From contig NZ_JAQYUS010000009.1 in the NCBI RefSeq assembly GCF_030686865.1, forward strand, positions 1 to 64,000: a stretch of 64,000 nucleotides of DNA, written 5' to 3'. The first letter of the stretch is position 1; each line of letters begins with the position of its first letter. The DNA is from Kaistella sp. SH40-3 (GTDB lineage Bacteria; Bacteroidota; Bacteroidia; Flavobacteriales; Weeksellaceae). This document shows positions 26,300-34,491 of this stretch, in pieces. The notes below the pieces were generated by a model. That model was not told the DNA's origin. It saw only the letters and a program-made list of their open reading frames with translations, and ran no database searches. Both the position numbers and the translations under genes were made by a program.

Positions 26300-27364
26300 C
26301 TACTTTTTATCCACGTAATCAGAATTCATTGCGCGAAGAACCGCCATATAATTCATGCTGAAATCAATCGTATCGCCAACTTCAAGGTTTTCAGCATTTT
26401 CTCCCAAATCCAAAATCAGCATATCAGAACTCGCTCCAATAATTTCAATTCCAGGAATCAGGGCTGAAATATCTTTGTGATCGATATCTAATAATCCAAC
26501 ATCTACGATGGCTCGAAGTGATGATTTTCCTCTTTCTTCTTCAGAAAAGGTGGGCGTTTCACCAGTAAGATTAGTACCGGCAATTCCAGAAGGAATATTA
26601 GGTTTTTGTTGCATTTCGATAATTTCTGCAGTCAAAGTGAAAACGTCCTGATACATTCCTGTAATTAAAGAATCTTCGTAAACATTAGTTCCAAAAAATA
26701 AAGTTTCTCCAACTCGGAAATGATTGATCCCAAACGGGATTTCATTTTTAAAAATTAAAGGAATTGTTACGGATGAACCGCCAGAAATATAAGGAATCTT
26801 CTCACCGGAATTCTCCTCGATAATCTCTTTAAAACGATTGAGTTTATAGAGTTTCTTTTCATCGGGTAAAATACCATTAAGGCAATTTAAATTCGTTCCT
26901 AATCCTACGACTTCAATATTCGGTAAAGCGAGAACCTCATCATAAAATTGCATCAGATTAAGCGCCATAATTCCTTCCCTCAACTCGCCCATTTCTACCA
27001 TCAGCACTACTCTATGGATTTTATTTTGTTTCACCGCCTCTTCAGAAAGGACTTCCAAAGTCGCGATTTCTGTATTGAAACTAACGTCAGCAAATTTCAC
27101 AATACTTTTTGCTAAACGTTTTGCTGGCGGTTTAATATAAATAGTTTCCGTTTTCGGAGACAATTTTTTGATCGTCTTCAAATTGCTCAATCTGGAATCA
27201 CAAATTTCTTTGTCAGACAGGTTTAATAATACTTGCAAGAATTTTTCGTTGCCACATAAAAGTTTAGCAACGATAGCCCATTCAATGTTATTTTGGGCAA
27301 AAATCTGATTGAGGACTTTATAGTTATGGAGGAGTTTTGCAGAATGTAAAGTAATATATGACAT
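26300..27364 (-). CDS. Alanine/ornithine racemase family PLP enzyme
   Basis: A 354-residue PLP-dependent fold type III protein. The cofactor lysine is probably K34 in WAIVAKLLCGN. Other family segments are DSRLSNL, MVEMGELREG, GLGTNLNCLNG, YISGGSSVTIP and FGINHFRVGETLFFG. The group includes ornithine racemase and other amino-acid racemases; substrate not determinable. It is the last gene of the operon Usp-GNAT-racemase, starting one base after the GNAT stop, so the two are translationally coupled. Confidence 0.85.
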   Translation of the reverse strand: MSYITLHSAKLLHNYKVLNQIFAQNNIEWAIVAKLLCGNEKFLQVLLNLSDKEICDSRLSNLKTIKKLSPKTETIYIKPPAKRLAKSIVKFADVSFNTEIATLEVLSEEAVKQNKIHRVVLMVEMGELREGIMALNLMQFYDEVLALPNIEVVGLGTNLNCLNGILPDEKKLYKLNRFKEIIEENSGEKIPYISGGSSVTIPLIFKNEIPFGINHFRVGETLFFGTNVYEDSLITGMYQDVFTLTAEIIEMQQKPNIPSGIAGTNLTGETPTFSEEERGKSSLRAIVDVGLLDIDHKDISALIPGIEIIGASSDMLILDLGENAENLEVGDTIDFSMNYMAVLRAMNSDYVDKK

Positions 27365-27365
27365 G

Positions 27366-27812
27366 TTATTTTATTAATCTCATCTCGAGATATTTACTGG
27401 TAAAGCCCAGTTTTTCGTATAAGAATTTGGCAGGATTTTCTGGTTCGCAATGCAAAGCCATATCGCCATCGGATAAATTAATTGCAGTTTGCATCAATTG
27501 TTTTCCGACTCCTTTTCCACGCATATTTTTATCGGTTGCGATGTAAACCAAAATATTTTCGGGAATATATCCGTTCATTCCGGTTTTATTTATAATCACT
27601 GCACCGACTATTTTTTGACTTTCAGAATTGATGGCGGTGATGACCATTCCACCAGGTTTGTGGTTTTCACCGAAAGCGTAATCGATACATTTTTGAATAT
27701 CTTCTTTCGGATCACCATATTGTTCAAGGCTATCAAACAGGAAATTAATTACTTCTTGCTGGATTTCTTTTGATGCTTTGCTTTTTTCTGAATAAGTATT
27801 TATTTTTATCAT
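27366..27812 (-). CDS. GNAT family N-acetyltransferase
   Basis: A 148-residue single GNAT domain. Motif A is clear: VYIATDKNMRGKGVGKQLMQ (acetyl-CoA pyrophosphate loop R-G-K-G-V-G-K), followed by the FLYEKLGF motif B region near the C-terminus. The acceptor is unknown. It sits between a universal stress protein (9-bp gap) and the racemase (1-bp gap), which suggests an amino-acid-related or stress-linked substrate. Confidence 0.88.
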   Translation of the reverse strand: MIKINTYSEKSKASKEIQQEVINFLFDSLEQYGDPKEDIQKCIDYAFGENHKPGGMVITAINSESQKIVGAVIINKTGMNGYIPENILVYIATDKNMRGKGVGKQLMQTAINLSDGDMALHCEPENPAKFLYEKLGFTSKYLEMRLIK

Positions 27813-27821
27813 TTCTTAATT

Positions 27822-28733
27822 TTATCCCAGAACAGGCAAGGTTAAATCATAACCTGAAACTGTTTCTGTTTTATTTTTAATTTTCTTTAATTTTGATTTT
27901 ACGATGAATAAAGGAATAGCAGTTCCGTTAATCATTTTTTTGAAGAAATTATCAGCCATAAACGATTTCCATGCATTTTCATCTTCATCAGCTAATACGA
28001 TAATATCACATTTTTTATCTTTTGCCACCTGCGCAATAATCTCTGCGTTGTCATGAGAAAGAATAAATTCAGATTCATAATCTGTTGATTTTAATACTAA
28101 ATTCTTCTTCATCTCTAAATAGGCTTTTCTTACTTCAATCATTCGATCCGGATCTCCAACTCCGAGAAGGTTAATATTTCCTCCATTTTTATTTGCCAAT
28201 AAAATAGAAAGATCTGCTTTCTGATCAAGTTCATTTTTCACACGAACTGGGAAAAGAATCTTTTTAAAAGACGTTCTTTTAAATTTTTCCGGAATTAAAA
28301 GCACCGAACAATTGGCGTGTAAAAGGACATTGTAAGAATTAGAACCTAAGATCAATTGCTTTATCTTCTGCTGTCCTGAAGTTCCCATCACCACTAAATC
28401 GATTTGATCAGTTTCTACAAAATCGTTAATGCTATCAATAATATTTTGACTGCACAATCTTGTTTCAACCTCAATATTATATTTCTCAAGAAACGAAATT
28501 CTTAACTGGTTTAATTTTTCATTGGCGCGATCTGTATTCTCCTGCACTGTTTCTGAACCGATTACCTGTTTCCCACCACGACTGATCATATAATAGATAT
28601 GAACGGTATGCGTAATGATTAATTTTGCCTGATGACGTTGCGCCATTTTCGCCGCAACTTTCAAAGCATTCTTTGATTTCTCGGTAAAATCGATCGGTAT
28701 TAATATGGTTTTTATTTCTGTTTTCATCTTCAT
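27822..28733 (-). CDS. Universal stress protein with two Usp domains
   Basis: A 303-residue cytoplasmic protein with tandem Usp folds (about 5-150 and 155-290). Domain 1 opens KTILIPIDFTEKSKNALKVA and carries the ATP-binding-type VVMGTSGQQKIKQLILGSNSYNVL (G-2x-G-9x-G-S/T-like). Domain 2 is degenerate. Such proteins respond to starvation or oxygen limitation. First gene of the Usp-GNAT-racemase operon. The start may be the third codon (28,727). Confidence 0.88.
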   Translation of the reverse strand: MKMKTEIKTILIPIDFTEKSKNALKVAAKMAQRHQAKLIITHTVHIYYMISRGGKQVIGSETVQENTDRANEKLNQLRISFLEKYNIEVETRLCSQNIIDSINDFVETDQIDLVVMGTSGQQKIKQLILGSNSYNVLLHANCSVLLIPEKFKRTSFKKILFPVRVKNELDQKADLSILLANKNGGNINLLGVGDPDRMIEVRKAYLEMKKNLVLKSTDYESEFILSHDNAEIIAQVAKDKKCDIIVLADEDENAWKSFMADNFFKKMINGTAIPLFIVKSKLKKIKNKTETVSGYDLTLPVLG

Positions 28734-29063
28734 TTATTTTCTAGTTCATAATTATTCTTGGTGCAAAATTACAAACTCAAAGATGAAAAGAGTGTTAGTA
28801 ATAAACCCAAGTATGGTACGAATTACTTATTTTAATGATAGATTATAGACGCTATTTTAAAATTAAGGGGTGCTATTTTCACTGATTTTCGGTACGACAC
28901 TATTTTCATTTAATATGATGGCGGTTAATCTTATTATGCTTCAAGAGGATTTCATGGTGTTCTGAGAGTTTAAATTTCTACTTAATGATCAATGAAAAAA
29001 GCCGGAAGTAATTCTTCCGACTTTTATATCCAATACAAATGGAATTTTGATTTTCTTTTTGGA
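28734..29063. other. Non-coding gap with a terminator
   Basis: Between the stress-protein start and the end of the PNPOx-like gene. It holds the terminator at 28,994-29,025. A GGGGTGCTATTTTCAC... / CGACACTATTTTCATT near-repeat at about 28,867-28,909 is visible. No gene is apparent. Confidence 0.5.
28994..29025 (-). terminator. Terminator of the PNPOx-like gene
   Basis: AAAAGCCGGAAG and CTTCCGACTTTT pair (one G-U) around a 5-base loop, with a T-run on the minus strand. Confidence 0.8.
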
Positions 29064-29579
29064 TTACACTTTTAGGCCTCCTTCTATTCCACCATCTTCA
29101 TTCTTACTGCCCGTTACGGCCGCAAAGATCATTTTTGCCATAGCAAATACTTTATTATCTTTTGTTTCGTAGTAATAGCCATCCACAGGAGTTACGCCTA
29201 TTACTGTTACGCGCGGATCATCTTTCCCATCGAACCAGGCATCAGCAAAATGGCTGTAATACTTCTCAATTAAAGTTTGATCCTGAGAAATTTTTGCTTG
29301 TCCTTTAATGAATACAAATTCATAAGAAGAATCGTTTTGAAAGTGCAACTGAACAGCTGAATCTTCTAAAATATTTTGATTATGCGTACTATCGATAGGG
29401 CTAATGAACCAAAGTGTTCCGTTTTCATCAACTTCCTGCAAAGACATTGGAACGCTGTGCGCATCGGGTCCAACTTTTGTAGTGAAAAAACAGATTCCTG
29501 CCTTCTCTGTTAATTTTTTAATTTTTTCAATAGCTTCCTGTCCGCCTAAATCTTTCTGTGGTGATTGTGCTTGTCCCAT
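29064..29579 (-). CDS. Pyridoxamine 5'-phosphate oxidase-like (general stress 26 type) protein
   Basis: A 171-residue split-barrel flavin-binding protein of the general stress protein 26 group. Family features are AGICFFTTKVGPDAHSVPMS, GTLWFISPIDSTHNQNI, VQLHFQNDSSYEFVFIKGQA, and PRVTVIGVTPVDGYYYETK. These proteins bind FMN or FAD; the substrate is unknown. Followed by a terminator; monocistronic. Confidence 0.85.
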   Translation of the reverse strand: MGQAQSPQKDLGGQEAIEKIKKLTEKAGICFFTTKVGPDAHSVPMSLQEVDENGTLWFISPIDSTHNQNILEDSAVQLHFQNDSSYEFVFIKGQAKISQDQTLIEKYYSHFADAWFDGKDDPRVTVIGVTPVDGYYYETKDNKVFAMAKMIFAAVTGSKNEDGGIEGGLKV

Positions 29580-29771
29580 AATTTGTAAATTTTAATGTTT
29601 TGAATCTTTTGAATATTGTTTTTAACAGGAACAAATAGTTGCCATTTTAAAAACACTTTCGAATGAATATCAACTTTTGGTCCAAATACATACTAAATTT
29701 TCTATTTTAAGATATTTTAATACTATTAAATAAGCCTTTATTAAAACCAAGAATATTATAAAATCAGCAAT

Positions 29772-29803
29772 AAAAAAGGCCGGAAGAAAATTCTTCCGGC
29801 CTT
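29772..29803 (-). terminator. Terminator of the endonuclease I gene
   Basis: AAGGCCGGAAGAA and TTCTTCCGGCCTT form a perfect 13-bp stem with a T-run on the minus strand. The core GCCGGAAG is shared with the terminator at 28,994-29,025. Confidence 0.85.
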
Positions 29804-29837
29804 AATATTAATGTTTCCTAATGAGGGAAATCTTGTA

Positions 29838-31604
29838 TTATTCCACAATAATCTTCGCAGACTGTGTTTTAGTGGTTACAAAATAAACTCCTTTTGGTAA
29901 TTTGTTAAGGTTCACTTTTTCTTTGTCATTCACATTATTGATCGTTTGCAATAACTGACCGTTTAAACTATAAACTTTTACAGTTTCATTTTTATCAATT
30001 CCGTTGATGAAAAACTCGTTATTTTTAACAGGGTTAGGATAAATAGTGATTTTCTGATTTTTGATTTCTGTTGCATCAGTCGCCATAGAAGAATAGCAAG
30101 TCCAGGAAAGATTATCAAAAGAAACTCTGTTACTGGTTGCTTCATCGATCAATTCTATAATCACATCTCCTTCCACATTGATGTTTTCAATGGTTTGTGT
30201 TTTTGCAGTTTTAGAATAAGGAATCAACCCTTTTACAACCCCATTAATTTTCAAAGTATAGTTCCCGGCAGAATCCGAAAAAGGAAGATAAGTTTTCACT
30301 TTTAAAGTTCCTACACCACCTGAAATTACAGACGATTTTAAATAGCCTTCTTTAATACAGATTGATTTATTGTTAGGACCATCAATATAACTTTGGGTGT
30401 CTGTTCTCGCATTGGTTGCAGTCCAAACAATACCGTTGCTCGACCATGTTCTGTCGGTATAAGATGAAGCCGGTGGCGTACTTCCCGTAGACGGAATGTT
30501 TTCAAAATCTTCTGTACCACAAGTTGCTCCTGTCCCAGGCGAAGTTCCACTATCGGTGGTTCCCTGAACTGCTGAACTGCTTTCTGATTTATTTCCGGCC
30601 GTATCTTTTGCAATGATAGAGAAAGAATAGGTGGTTTCTGGATTTAATCCGGTGATCACAGCATTAGTAGTAGTTACGGTTGAATGATAAACACCATTAA
30701 TATAAATTTCATATCCGCTTACTGCAAGGTTATCTGTAGAAGACGTCCATGTTAAAGAAATACTTGATGATGTTGTTGCTGAAACTGCAAGGTTTGTCGG
30801 GATGGTTGGTGCTTGAGTATCTACTGTTCCACCACCGCTGAAGGTATCTGGCCACGTATTTTGTGCCGCTGGACCACCCCACATTACGGTTGCTAAATAA
30901 GGATTATCAATAAATGGATTTCTGTTTTTCTGCATATTTGCAACTACATTTTGTCTTTGCAATTCAAAAGTTGAAACAGGATCCTCTACATTCCATTTCA
31001 ATAAAATATCCGGAAAGTCCTGTGAATAGGTATTTGGATTCATGGTGATGTTCAAAGGCAAACATCTGGTATTGTATCTCACATACATATACATTAAAAT
31101 TCTGGCGACATCGCCTTTCCACTCATCACCTGGGTACCAACCACCACGAGAGGTTTTGTAAGCCGCTGCACCTGTTCCGTCGTCAAATAATAAACTTCCG
31201 CGGGTGCTGTTTAAAGTAATATCTGCCGGACGAAGATGGTGACCATCAGCTCCTGGACCGGAAGTTCCTAAGTTTGGAGTTCCTTTAGATTTTGCATAAA
31301 CGTGTTCACGGTTCCAACTTCCGCCAATGCTGCGGCTTCTTTGATGAGTTCCCGAGGATTGCGAACCATAGATTAAAAGCAGGTTTGCTGGATTTTCAGG
31401 ATCTACATCACTAGTTTTCATAAGGGTTTGCAACTCACTGTAGGAAATTACTTTAGTGTGAGTACTCGTAATTAAAGTTGCTAAGTCCTGCTTAAGTTCG
31501 TTTTTGGATTTATTAAAATCTACGCTTGAATAATACGCCGGAGCGGATTGCGCATACAAGAAAAACGAAAAAATACTTGCTAAAAAAGAAAGCTTTAGTT
31601 TCAT
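29838..31604 (-). CDS. T9SS-secreted endonuclease I with fibronectin III domain
   Basis: A 588-residue secreted nuclease. Order: signal peptide (1-18), endonuclease I domain (about 30-245; NREHVYAKSKG and GHHLRPADITLNSTRGSLLF are the EndA/NucM-type His-Asn metal region), fibronectin type III domain (about 265-350; PTNLAVSATTSSSISLTWT), a beta-rich domain (about 360-505) and a type IX secretion sorting domain (515-588; TIYPNPVKN, then LPKGVYFVTTKT). It would degrade DNA outside the cell for nutrition or biofilm turnover. The sorting domain predicts export by the T9SS through the outer membrane. Followed by its own terminator. Confidence 0.93.
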   Translation of the reverse strand: MKLKLSFLASIFSFFLYAQSAPAYYSSVDFNKSKNELKQDLATLITSTHTKVISYSELQTLMKTSDVDPENPANLLLIYGSQSSGTHQRSRSIGGSWNREHVYAKSKGTPNLGTSGPGADGHHLRPADITLNSTRGSLLFDDGTGAAAYKTSRGGWYPGDEWKGDVARILMYMYVRYNTRCLPLNITMNPNTYSQDFPDILLKWNVEDPVSTFELQRQNVVANMQKNRNPFIDNPYLATVMWGGPAAQNTWPDTFSGGGTVDTQAPTIPTNLAVSATTSSSISLTWTSSTDNLAVSGYEIYINGVYHSTVTTTNAVITGLNPETTYSFSIIAKDTAGNKSESSSAVQGTTDSGTSPGTGATCGTEDFENIPSTGSTPPASSYTDRTWSSNGIVWTATNARTDTQSYIDGPNNKSICIKEGYLKSSVISGGVGTLKVKTYLPFSDSAGNYTLKINGVVKGLIPYSKTAKTQTIENINVEGDVIIELIDEATSNRVSFDNLSWTCYSSMATDATEIKNQKITIYPNPVKNNEFFINGIDKNETVKVYSLNGQLLQTINNVNDKEKVNLNKLPKGVYFVTTKTQSAKIIVE

Positions 31605-31615
31605 AGTATAATTAT

Positions 31616-32158
31616 TTAATTAATATTTGCTATTATTTTGTCTTTATATAAAAGTTGTATTGGGTGTTCTTTAATGCTTACTGAAACTGGTCTTTCAAAT
31701 TCGAAATAGCCTTCTTCGTTAAAAATATAAAACAAGGTTCGAATATCTTTCTCCAAAACTGAGGTCGCCAACCCAATCGGAATTCCTTTTTCCAATTCCT
31801 CTGACGAAAAATATTCTCCTTCTTTCCAGTGAAGTTTCTTAGCATCAAACGAAATAACTTTGGTCCAAAGACCAGGATGTCTTTCTCCTGCTCCCACAAA
31901 AAGACGATTCTCTTTTTGATCAATATGAATGACATAAAGAGGTTCTTTTTTTCCACCTACGTTAATTCCTCTTCTTTGACCAATTTTAAAATGTTCAACT
32001 CCAGAATGACCTCCGACTAAAAAACCATCAAACAAAGAATAAGGCATTTTCTCGGATTCCCAGGAAAGCATTTCTTTTTTGGATAAAAATGGTGGAGCCT
32101 CTCTCGCATAAAGCGGAGAATTACCGGGTATTTCTACAATTTGTCCTTGATTGGCCAT
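31616..32158 (-). CDS. Stand-alone MnmA-like central/C-terminal domain protein
   Basis: A 180-residue protein that resembles the central and C-terminal beta-barrel domains of the tRNA 2-thiouridylase MnmA (GQIVEIPGNSPL; HFKIGQRRGINVGGKKEPLYVIHI; NRLFVGAGERHPGLW), now annotated in many bacteria as aminomethyltransferase beta-barrel proteins. The N-terminal PP-loop ATPase and the catalytic cysteines of MnmA are absent, and the protein has no cysteine. It cannot thiolate tRNA alone; it might bind tRNA or act with another protein. It is 11 bp upstream of the endonuclease gene, perhaps co-transcribed. Confidence 0.75.
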   Translation of the reverse strand: MANQGQIVEIPGNSPLYAREAPPFLSKKEMLSWESEKMPYSLFDGFLVGGHSGVEHFKIGQRRGINVGGKKEPLYVIHIDQKENRLFVGAGERHPGLWTKVISFDAKKLHWKEGEYFSSEELEKGIPIGLATSVLEKDIRTLFYIFNEEGYFEFERPVSVSIKEHPIQLLYKDKIIANIN

Positions 32159-32518
32159 TAAAAATTAGTTTTAAAACCTCTTAAATAATCATTTCTTTAA
32201 AAGCCCTGATCATTAGGGGGCAGCTAAATTAATTATTTAAAAACAAATACCGTTAAAACACCCTATGATATTTTTCACTATTTACAAAAACTAACGTTTA
32301 AAAATATTGATCTGATTTTTTTTACACTTAAAAATTGACACATGTGCAAAAAATTAATCGTTTGCAGTTTTTGGGAAGAGGAAAAAAAAGGAAGTATCCC
32401 TTCTTTTAATTAGACCTATATTCTAACCTGATCCTACTCCAATGATGTAAAAATTTAATTTCACTAATTTTGCGCTCTTTTTTAAATAGAAAAAACACTT
32501 AAACTTCCAATTCAATTA
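32159..32518. other. Divergent intergenic region
   Basis: 360 bp between the divergent MnmA-like and SulP genes. The only signal I can name is TAATTTTG at 32,465-32,472, a -7-like box 46 bases before the SulP ATG. No RNA gene or repeat was recognised. Confidence 0.5.
32465..32472 (+). promoter_or_regulatory. -7-like promoter element for the SulP gene
   Basis: TAATTTTG matches TAnnTTTG. No TTG is found at the expected -33 distance, so this is tentative. Confidence 0.35.
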
Positions 32519-34057
32519 ATGCAAACTATTTCAGGATTTCTTACCATACCCAAAAACATTAATTACAAAACAGAGATTTTAGCCGGTCTTACTGTGGCAA
32601 TGACCATGATTCCAGAATCATTGGCTTTTGCAATTCTGGCGGGACTTTCTCCCCTGATTGGCTTGTATGCTGCTTTTATGATGGGTTTGGTGACGGCTGT
32701 TTTAGGCGGCCGTCCCGGAATGGTTTCTGGTGGCGCGGGTGCAACAATTGTAGTGATGATTGCACTGATTCATTTTCATGGTTTAGATTATCTGTTTGCT
32801 GCCGTGGTTTTGGCTGGCGTTTTTCAATTGCTCGTCGGTGTTTTCAAATTAGGCAAATTTGTAAGATTGATTCCTCAACCTGTGATGTATGGTTTTCTTA
32901 ATGGTTTAGCCGTTATCATATTCATGGCTCAAATCGAGCAGTTTAAGTTTTTAAACGAAAGCGGAATTTCCTCTTGGCTGCAAGGTTCAGCGTTGTATAT
33001 GATGATCGGATTAACGGCTTTAACAATAGCAATTGTCTATTTCTTCCCGAAGATCACCAAAGTAATTCCTGCTTCCTTAGTAGCAATTGTTGCTGTTTTT
33101 GGAATGGTGTTAGGATTCAATATCAATACAAAAACCGTAGGCGATATTGCACACATCAGCGGAAGTTTGCCTACTTTTCAACTCCCAAATATTCCTTTTT
33201 CCCTGGAAACTCTTCAGATTATTTTTCCCTATGCGCTCGTTATGGCTGGTGTGGGATTAATCGAATCGCTCCTGACATTATCAATGGTCGATGAAATTAC
33301 CGAGTCTAAAGGCAGCGCCAATAAAGAATCTGTCGCACAGGGAATCGCCAATATGACCAATGGTTTTTTTGGTGGAATGGGTGGTTGTGCAATGGTTGCC
33401 CAAACATTGGTGAACATTAATGCAGGTTCCAGAGCCCGACTTTCTGGAATTGTTGCAGCAATCACTATTTTAATAATCATTCTTTTTGGTGCCCCTTTTA
33501 TTGAGAAAATCCCAATGGCCGCTTTGGTTGGCGTAATGATGGTTGTTGCCATTTCTACCTTTCAATGGGTTTCTGTTAGGATTGTGAATAAAATGCCAAA
33601 GTCCGATATTTTTGTGGGAGTTGCAGTTGCATTAATCACCATAATCCTTCATAATCTGGCTCTTGCGGTTTTAGTCGGAGTTGTAATTTCGGCTCTGGTT
33701 TTTGCCTGGGACAGTGCAATTAGAATTAGAGCCAGAAAACATATTGATGAACATGGTGTAAAACATTATGAAATCTTCGGACCTTTGTTTTTTGGTTCGG
33801 CAACTGCTTTTCTGGAAAAGTTCGATCCTTCTGAGGATCCTCAGGAAGTGGTTGTTGATTTTAAAGAAAGTCGTGTGGTGGATATGAGTGCCATTGATGC
33901 TTTAGATAAATTGTCAAAGAGATATTTAAAAGTTGGCAAAACGTTGCATCTTCGTCATTTGAGCGAAGATTGTCGCAAAATTTTAAAAAATGCCGAAGCC
34001 GTCATCGATGTTAACATCCAAGAAGATCCTACTTATAAGGTAATGCTGGAAAAGTAG
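32519..34057 (+). CDS. SulP family anion transporter with STAS domain
   Basis: A 512-residue inner-membrane transporter. The SulP core (about 1-400) has LAGLTVAMTMIPESLAFAILAGLSP near the N-terminus and the conserved PVMYGFLNGLAVIIFMAQ and IESLLTLSMVDEIT regions. A cytoplasmic STAS domain (about 415-512; VVVDFKESRVVDMSAIDALDKL) follows. SulP proteins carry sulfate, bicarbonate or dicarboxylates with H+ or Na+; the substrate cannot be decided. It is followed by feoAB on the same strand after a promoter. Confidence 0.92.
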   Translation: MQTISGFLTIPKNINYKTEILAGLTVAMTMIPESLAFAILAGLSPLIGLYAAFMMGLVTAVLGGRPGMVSGGAGATIVVMIALIHFHGLDYLFAAVVLAGVFQLLVGVFKLGKFVRLIPQPVMYGFLNGLAVIIFMAQIEQFKFLNESGISSWLQGSALYMMIGLTALTIAIVYFFPKITKVIPASLVAIVAVFGMVLGFNINTKTVGDIAHISGSLPTFQLPNIPFSLETLQIIFPYALVMAGVGLIESLLTLSMVDEITESKGSANKESVAQGIANMTNGFFGGMGGCAMVAQTLVNINAGSRARLSGIVAAITILIIILFGAPFIEKIPMAALVGVMMVVAISTFQWVSVRIVNKMPKSDIFVGVAVALITIILHNLALAVLVGVVISALVFAWDSAIRIRARKHIDEHGVKHYEIFGPLFFGSATAFLEKFDPSEDPQEVVVDFKESRVVDMSAIDALDKLSKRYLKVGKTLHLRHLSEDCRKILKNAEAVIDVNIQEDPTYKVMLEK

Positions 34058-34179
34058 CATTCTACTATGTTTCTTTCTTAATGATTATCAGCCTTCTTTG
34101 CTTTTTTCGATTTCTCTTTGATGGTAAAATTGATTTCTTTTTAGAACTATTCATAAATTGTTAGATTATGGTATACCTA

Positions 34180-34209
34180 TTGTTAGGTTAATCTAATTCA
34201 TTACTTTTA
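34180..34209 (+). promoter_or_regulatory. feoAB promoter with embedded DtxR-like palindrome
   Basis: TTG (34,180-34,182), a 19-base spacer and TACTTTTA (34,202-34,209) approximate the flavobacterial promoter. Inside the spacer TTAGGTTAATCTAA (34,183-34,196) is a near-palindrome (12 of 14 positions) with the TTAGGTTA half-site of DtxR/IdeR-family operators. A second half-site, TTAGATTA, is at 34,161-34,168. Iron-dependent repression of feoAB by a DtxR-type protein is inferred. Confidence 0.55.
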
Positions 34210-34233
34210 CAGCTCACAAATGAATGGTTTTAA

Positions 34234-34488
34234 ATGAGTTTTATGGAATTAAATTACAATTTAGCACAATTACAAAAAGGTCAAACTGCGATTATCAAAG
34301 GACTTTCACCCGAGTGTAATCGCGAAGTTCGCCAACGGTTACTGGATTTGGGATTTGTTCGCGGCTCAGAAATTAGCGTGCAAAATATCAGTCCGCTCAA
34401 AAATCCGATTGCATATAACATTCATGATACTTTAATTTCTCTCCGAAATGAAGATGCTGCAAAAGTTTTAATTAAAGTAAAAGAATAA
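34234..34488 (+). CDS. feoA: FeoA-type ferrous iron transport protein
   Basis: An 84-residue FeoA with an SH3-like fold. Family features are LSPECNREVRQRLLDLGFVRGSEISVQNISPL and NPIAYNIHDTLISLR. FeoA is a small cytoplasmic protein that works with FeoB in Fe(II) uptake, probably by contacting it. The start could also be the Met at 34,243. It is 3 bp before feoB, in an operon downstream of the candidate iron-responsive promoter. Confidence 0.92.
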   Translation: MSFMELNYNLAQLQKGQTAIIKGLSPECNREVRQRLLDLGFVRGSEISVQNISPLKNPIAYNIHDTLISLRNEDAAKVLIKVKE

Positions 34489-34491
34489 AAT

